64,000 nucleotides of DNA from NCBI RefSeq assembly GCF_963675165.1, contig NC_087385.1, positions 2,666,501 to 2,730,500 on the forward strand, in the 5' to 3' direction. Shown here piece after piece: positions 59,001 through 64,000 of the stretch; position 1 is the first letter of the stretch; each line of letters starts with the position of its first letter. Made by a program: the position numbers and the translations under genes. This DNA comes from Halichondria panicea (taxonomy: Eukaryota > Porifera > Demospongiae > Suberitida > Halichondriidae). The notes beneath the pieces are model-generated. The model was not told the DNA's origin. It saw only the letters and a list, made by a program, of their open reading frames with translations, and made no database searches.

Positions 59001-60184
59001 TCATTCCGCGAACATTGTGCAACGAAATGGCTTTTAGAGGCCAATCCACGAAATATAAGTGCCTCGAAAATTTCGCGCTATACGGTAATATATAGAATGA
59101 AGTGGCATGGAAATAATTGTTTGGGTGTGTTGTAGCTGTGACTGTCACTGGCTATGTAATATTGTTTTGCGTCCATTTAACCTCCAGTTCAACGAAACCG
59201 ACAGAGATGGTGATGATTTGACCGACTTTTTCAGAATGACCGTCAGCTTTAACAATCTTGGTCATGATGTCCAGACAATACAAATGCTGCTGTTCTTCCA
59301 AGTAGACTTAAATGTGAGGTTGTAACACAGGTTTTTTGTAGTCCTAGTTTGTGTCTTTTATTCAGGGACAGCTAAAAAAGAGTCACTGTCTGTGTAGTGT
59401 GTACAATGTATGTGTGTTTGTAACATTGATAGAGCCATTCTCTCAAATCTAAATTCCTTACACTGTACTGCATCTGTGAATGCACAATTATATTTATATG
59501 CTCTCCCTTCAGAGGTTTGGTTTCCTCGAGCAATTCTCGAGAGTGACACTGCAGAGTGTGACATACACCAGTGAATCGTGGGCTGTTCCTGCCTCTGGTG
59601 TGTGGCTAGGTGGAGAGCTGGAGCTGACTCAGAATGCACCTCTCCCAGCTAGTGGTACTGTGAACCAGTACAACGAGTCACCAGTGAACAGTAGTGGGAC
59701 TGAGAGTGTGGATATTGCTGATATACTGAGCAGATACAATGAGAGGAATGGTGAGTACTTAATTGGTGTAGCATACGTTGTAGCTGCCTCTTACAATGTA
59801 GGCCTTGATAATCAAACAACTGTTTAGTATAGCATAGTCTACCTGTTAAGGCTGTTGACACTTTCTTCAAAGTTATCCGGCTTTGTATTTTGGGTGTTTT
59901 CACATTTTCCCATGCATGCAGTACGTGTGACCTGGAACAACCAATACCCGATATGGAGTGATGAAGCAAGTAACAATTTCTCTATCCAAGTTGAACTCAG
60001 GTACCCTCCCTTCACAGTGATATACCAACCCAACTTTTGGCAGTATTTGAAGTTTGCTTGGGTGCAATACTTGGCCGTTTTCGTCGTGTTTTGGTGGGTG
60101 CTGAGTTACACACAGTCGTTTGTGTTCGAGAACCAAGTCATCATGACAATCAGGAAACAAACTGAGAAATGGCATTCCGATTGA
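56100..60184 (+). CDS. TMEM231: Transmembrane protein 231, ciliary transition zone
   Basis: Five exons: join(56100..56238, 58587..58744, 59188..59313, 59513..59750, 59922..60184), 307 aa (human about 316). TMEM231 is part of the MKS/B9 complex at the ciliary transition zone and gates membrane proteins into cilia. It begins MVLYRVFQEAATKKYFSTVF, matching the human MALYELFSHP start, then TM1 (~26-46). The luminal part has SSYQEQPRVQY (human SSYEEQPTVRF), NETDRDGDDLTDFFRM (human NQDGKTDMLHF) and YPIW. The end has YQPNFWQYLKFAWVQYLAVF, TM2, then FVFENQVIMTI (human FVFQNQVVTTI). The 2.3-kb intron 1 holds a pogo-like element and dispersed repeat B; intron 2 holds a MITE. Confidence 0.95.
56800..57211. 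mobile_element. 412-bp pogo/Tigger-like MITE in TMEM231 intron 1
   Basis: Ends CAGTAGACTCTCGTTAATCC and, inverted, CAGTAGACTAACTCTCGCTA; TA dinucleotides flank both sides (56798-56799 and 57212-57213). CAG termini plus TA target sites fit Tc1/mariner-pogo. Internal GGCCGGAATAGCGAGGTGGC and ATCGAGGTGGCCGTATTTCA repeats suggest several internal duplications. No transposase frame. Confidence 0.75.
57462..57610 (+). repeat. Dispersed repeat family B, 5' fragment
   Basis: Begins ATGCCTCGGTGCGCATACGC, then a GT run at about 57510-57533, then GTAGACTGCTACATCTGCTC and GGATCAATGAAGTGCAAGTT, matching the minus-strand copy at 8828-9200. It stops near 57590-57610. Confidence 0.75.
58861..59085. mobile_element. 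225-bp MITE with perfect 24-bp inverted ends in TMEM231 intron 2
   Basis: Positions 58861-58884 (CCGTATAGCGCGAAATTTTC and on) are an exact reverse complement of 59062-59085. TA lies on both sides. A second, nested inverted repeat inside (CTTAATTTTCGTGGA with TCCACGAAAAT) gives a double hairpin. Perfect ends suggest recent activity. Confidence 0.85.
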
Positions 60185-60304
60185 CTTCAAAATTGGTTTA
60201 GTATAATTTTAGTCAACCAGTTGTCACTTACAATTAACATGTCTGGATTTATCAACTTAAATTAAACAATCCATGAATGAAAGTCAAAAAATTAATGATA
60301 ATTA

Positions 60305-61789
60305 TTATCTATTGTCTTCCAATACTATAGTTCCTCCTGGGTAGCCTTTGAGCTCCACAAACAGGAAACGACACTCAAATTTTCCCCTGTCATTCTAAGA
60401 GAAATGAAACAGAACATAGAATCCATCCCTACAGAATCTCGAACTTAGTCATAGTTCGGAGAGGCCTCTTAACTCTGTAAATACAGAGGAAACTCCTCAT
60501 ACACAGATTACATAGTATGGTATAGCCCTTTAGTCCCAAACAACCCTAAAGTCTCATCATTAGACATCCATATACATTGTATAGACACTGTAATTATTAT
60601 TATTGGTACAAGCACCTTTTTCAGATCAAGATGAGCCTCTCCTTTTCTCTTGCTTCCATCAACATAGAACTTAACTCTCATGTACGACTCACCCTCAACA
60701 ATGTACTCCTGATGCCTGAATAAGGAGGCAATAATATATAGCCATCATAAACTATTAATGTTGCCATCATGAACTATTAATGTTGATGTTAAAGCCATCT
60801 CACAAAAATAATAATGTCTCGTTTTTCTTCAAATAGGTGCAGCATAAGATCAGCAATAAAAACTGATGCTTACGCAATATGACGCCGTCTTCCTCTACCC
60901 GACATTTCCCCATGGCCCGTGATTGGCTCACCCAGGGCTTCTATTACCTACATGTAGAACATAATCAAAATGAATGTCTGCTCTTGTTCCATCTACGCCC
61001 AGATTATTTTATTTAGCATCAGTCTAAACCGTATAGCAGGTAATTTTCGTGGGGTAAAAAATGTGCTTAACTCGAACACAGATTTTCGTGAATAAAAATT
61101 TCATTGCCTGCACTGCATTGCATGTGTACTGGTAAACCACGTTTTCGTGGAGGTCAGTTTTCCCATGAAAATTATCTGCTTACTCTCGGGTCTGCCTTTA
61201 CTCTCTTGAGAGCCTTTGTGAAGATGGCCGAGGGACTGTCTGACATAAAGAACTCACTCCCCACAGACCACAGGAGAAATCCGGCGACTGCGAACCCACC
61301 CAAGATGACAGCAACGTAACTCACATCCTTACCAGCTTGGACAACTGCAAGAGATAATAATATTGGCCACTATTTGAGAGACTACGTGCAAAGTCAAAAT
61401 AATTATTATGAGCTGTTTGAGTGGTTATATTCGAGAATCGCTTTAATTCAAGCGAGGGTTAAATATATATAACCTTTTGCTCCAACTGTCACTGCCTTTG
61501 GCTCTTCCTTGCTTTCTACGAACTGCATCAGTACAGACCTATGCTCTTGTTTAGACTTTGACCCCTTGGTCACTCTCGCACCACTACCATCTCTTGCACA
61601 CAACGCAGCACAAGTTTGGTAGTTACAAGCAGACACAATATGTCCTTTCCTAGAGACGTTACCCCCCACAGTCCATGCTGAGCAGGGTTTCAGCAAGGGA
61701 TAAGCATTTGTTTGAGTGACAAGAGTGTACCCACGACTGAAGTTGAACAGGCTTCTTAGATTACATCTCACTTGCACATAGTAAGCCAT
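60305..61789 (-). CDS. TIMM21: Mitochondrial import subunit TIM21
   Basis: Five exons: complement(join(60305..60394, 60616..60715, 60874..60947, 61184..61344, 61474..61789)), phases 1, 0, 2, 0, 246 aa (human about 248). TIM21 anchors in the inner mitochondrial membrane, links the TIM23 presequence translocase to the TOM complex and, in animals, to respiratory-chain assembly. The first ~105 residues are Arg/Ser-rich with no acidic cluster early, fitting a presequence. The TM segment follows (VSYVAVILGGFAVAGFLLW). The intermembrane-space domain has VIEALGEPITGHG, GRGRRRHIAHQEY, MRVKFYVDGS and FECRFLFVELKGYPGG then TIVLEDNR, the human counterpart of RYIFVEIESYPRRTIIIEDNR. It is tail to tail with TMEM231 (120 bp) and head to head with ADAT1. 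Confidence 0.93.
61029..61182. mobile_element. MITE (CCGTATAGC family) abutting a TIMM21 splice donor
   Basis: The left end CCGTATAGCAGGTAATTTTC pairs with the right end CATGAAAATTATCTGCTTA in reverse complement. The right end runs into the donor of TIMM21 exon 2 (exon boundary at 61184), so the first ~20 intronic bases look element-derived. Internally GATTTTCGTGAATAAAAAT is also palindromic in part. Confidence 0.6.
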
Positions 61790-62159
61790 AGCAATACCGA
61801 CAACCCTGTGGGAATGTATATTAATAAAGATAGAACACTTGTAGCCTTGCTATAATAATATGTGTGTGTACATACACACCTCACCATGAAACCTGATGAA
61901 ATGTTCCAAAAGCAGTGCACTGGATTTTCGACTGGGCGAAGGTTTGTGAGGGTCAAAGGTCACATTGATCTCTGCACTCGAACAAGATTGCATATGACAG
62001 TAGACCTATACATGTACGTCTAGGTGAGGTCTAGATTAGCTATACATTGTGCATTGCTCAAATTTTTTTGTCACTTAGATGTCTTCCCAACAATTAAAGA
62101 GATCTACATAATAAATGTTTTATGCTCATAATTTATAATGTCAAAATCACAGAGTCGAG
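61790..62159. promoter_or_regulatory. Divergent promoter, TIMM21 / ADAT1
   Basis: 370 bp between divergent start codons, containing no repeat that I recognise. Inferred from orientation and spacing only. Confidence 0.55.
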
Positions 62160-64000
62160 ATGCTGCGTTCTCTCTGTGCCAGCTGTCCAACGTATTTATG
62201 GGAACCTGATTTTCCCGTTGATGTCTTGGAGACTAGCCTGAAGCAGTATTGTGACCTACCAAGGAGGGGAAAACCCGAGAGTAAACAAGAGTGGACCCCT
62301 CTTGCTGCCATTCTCTGTCACCACAGTACGTGGTCTATAATAGTCTAGTAATTATCACTGGCTCATGCTGCTGAAAACGGAACATACAGTCTATATAATC
62401 TTTTTTTTTGCAGAGGGTGACAGTACAGGTGGTAAAAATGCTCTTAAAGTGGTGGCACTAGGAACAGGGTCAAAATGCATTGGACAAAGCAAAATGAGTG
62501 AAGAAGGTGCTTGTCATGCATTCATAACAAAACTGTCCGCATCATTTACATCCACACACATGGATTTCAGAAATTCATACATGTACAAATGTATTTTTTG
62601 CACCATAGATAGATAAGCGTTATCTATGTATAGTACCATGCACTCTATCCTGATAGCACCAGTTCTTCCTTATACAGAGGCAGCCTTTGTATTTTTTTGT
62701 ACATCAATCTAGACACAATGCAGGCATACACCTTTCTATATAGTTCATGTGTCATTTTGAGTGCTCAGAGTATGCCGTTCATGCTCCTTAGGATGGGTTC
62801 TTAATGACAGTCATGCTGAAATCGTTGCCCGAAGAGCTTTTGTCAGGTAAATTTTCAGTACATATATAGTGTGCAAATTAAGCATGCAAGTGTGCAACCT
62901 TAAACAATTGTAACATTGTTGTAACATATACTATTGTATTATGTATTGTCTTTTGTCTGGGAATCGCATCTAATTGTGGTCAATACCAAGACTACTCTTG
63001 TCAATACTTATACTTCAATTCACTCTACGTACGCTCGTTATATATGCTCGTTATCTCTTTTTCCTATTGAAGCCACTGAGACAGATGGTTTCTCTGTCAC
63101 ATTCCCATTACAATTCTTTGTGTCAATGCGCACAGATACCTGCTGTATCAGTTGAGGGAAGCGATTATAGGAAAAGACTCCATCTTTGAGCCATTTAAAA
63201 ATAACACGTACAGGCTGAAAGAAGGTCTGACGTATCATTTTTTCACAAGCCAGATTCCATGTGAGTGTTCTTGTAGTACTTAACTGGTTACAGCCATATA
63301 TACGATTCTATCTTATAGGTGGCGATGCTTGTATTTTCCCTCAAGAAATACAACATAGCCTGAAAAAAAGAAAACGAAAATCTTCAATTGAACACGGATC
63401 ACATCCTATTGACAATCATCCCGAGATAATTGATAGTTCAGAATCTGAACCCAGTACTAAAAAATTGGACTTGGAACCATCTACAATCATGGACCAACAA
63501 TCTGACCTTAAACCTGATCACGCCTCACATGCTACCCTTCAGTCTACTACTGTTGACCTTTCGTGTTACAAACCTCCCTATCTTGATAGTAACCTCAGCA
63601 CCCAGGAGAATATCGAGTACAAAGAGAAAGCAGATTCAGCGTGCCAGAACTTTCCCGAGAGGATGTGTATTGTTAAAACACATTGTATTGAAAGGCATTG
63701 TATTGACAGGTGTACAACTGAAACTACAATGACAATTGACCTCCCACATAAGGCACTTGACACATCACTGAATGTCACACCTGTGGGCATTGTGTATGAT
63801 GATATTCATAGAACTGGAGCAAAATGTGTAAAGAGTGGGCCACAAGACAAGAAACTACCTGGATTAGGTTACCACCAAAGTGGACTGCTACGTACGAAAC
63901 CTGGACGGGGTGATCCAACCCTTTCCATGTCATGCAGTGACAAGATGATGCGATGGAACGTGTTGGGGGTGCAGGGAGCAGCCCTCTCTCATTTCCTTGC
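62160..64000 (+). CDS. ADAT1: tRNA-specific adenosine deaminase 1, N-terminal part (cut by window end)
   Basis: Exons join(62160..62325, 62414..62506, 62792..62846, 63136..63260, 63319..>64000), phases consistent; about 373 residues visible, open to the window edge. ADAT1 converts A37 to inosine in eukaryotic tRNA-Ala and shares its deaminase fold with ADARs. Visible family signatures: [28 protein letters not shown], the zinc and proton-shuttle motif [13 protein letters not shown] (HAE), [18 protein letters not shown], and the first zinc cysteine in [29 protein letters not shown] then NVLGVQG follows and includes the second zinc cysteine (SCSDK). A long, Lys/Ser-rich insert separates the two, as in human. 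The first exon carries about 20 residues more than human before KPESKQEW, so the true start may lie elsewhere. Confidence 0.93.

Noticed and set aside
1-64000. tRNA or rRNA genes, bacterial operons
   Set aside because: No B-box-like GGTTCGA context with a cloverleaf was found and no rRNA core sequence was seen; multi-exon genes with GT-AG introns exclude a bacterial origin.

Overview
The window is a compact animal genome, most likely a demosponge. It has short GT-AG introns, head-to-head gene pairs and AT-rich spacers full of small hairpin elements. The gene content is metazoan: furin-like convertase, collagen/vWA matrix protein, LIM protein, PTB-domain membrane protein, the ciliary protein TMEM231, and a Death-NACHT-LRR relic of the kind that is abundant in sponges. 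The beta-helix plus multi-TM protein also resembles large sponge families. The species assignment is inference; no rRNA or mitochondrial marker is present. All exon models were built by hand from reading frame, splice phase and remembered family sequences.

Layout. 1-2.7 kb: fold-back element, direct repeats and a perfect hairpin. 2.7-6.6 kb: a broken NLR (Death-NACHT-LRR) on +. 8.0-8.5 kb: BOLA3-like gene on +. 11.3-15.1 kb: single-exon 1,259-aa Pmp-like beta-helix protein with about eight membrane segments. 15.3-17.0 kb: tandem array and dispersed repeats. 17.2-18.7 kb: KIAA1143 homologue on -, head to head with a 29-exon KIF15 kinesin on + (18.9-31.9 kb). Two introns of KIF15 carry U5 snRNA genes and another carries a 56-bp minisatellite. 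34.1-35.7 kb (-): secreted TSP1/collagen/vWA protein. 36.5-41.3 kb (-): furin-like proprotein convertase. 42.3-43.0 kb (+): unrecognised small secreted protein. 43.2-47.3 kb (-): two-LIM scaffold with a triplicated exon, head to head with a TM-IQ-PTB protein (47.7-51.4 kb, +). 52.7-56.0 kb (-): VIT/vWA protein like VWA5A, head to head with TMEM231 (56.1-60.2 kb, +). 60.3-61.8 kb (-): TIMM21. 62.2 kb to the edge (+): ADAT1, cut by the window end.

The genes are mostly unrelated housekeeping and cell-biology loci rather than a pathway. The strongest signals are organisational. KIAA1143 and KIF15 keep the same head-to-head arrangement known in human. TMEM231 and ADAT1, neighbours within tens of kb in human as I recall, are separated here only by TIMM21. 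U5 snRNA genes are nested in KIF15, and the LIM gene shows a recent in-frame exon triplication. I did not see a defence island or another obvious new multi-gene system; the least described single proteins are the beta-helix/8-TM protein, the TM-IQ-PTB protein and the small secreted protein.
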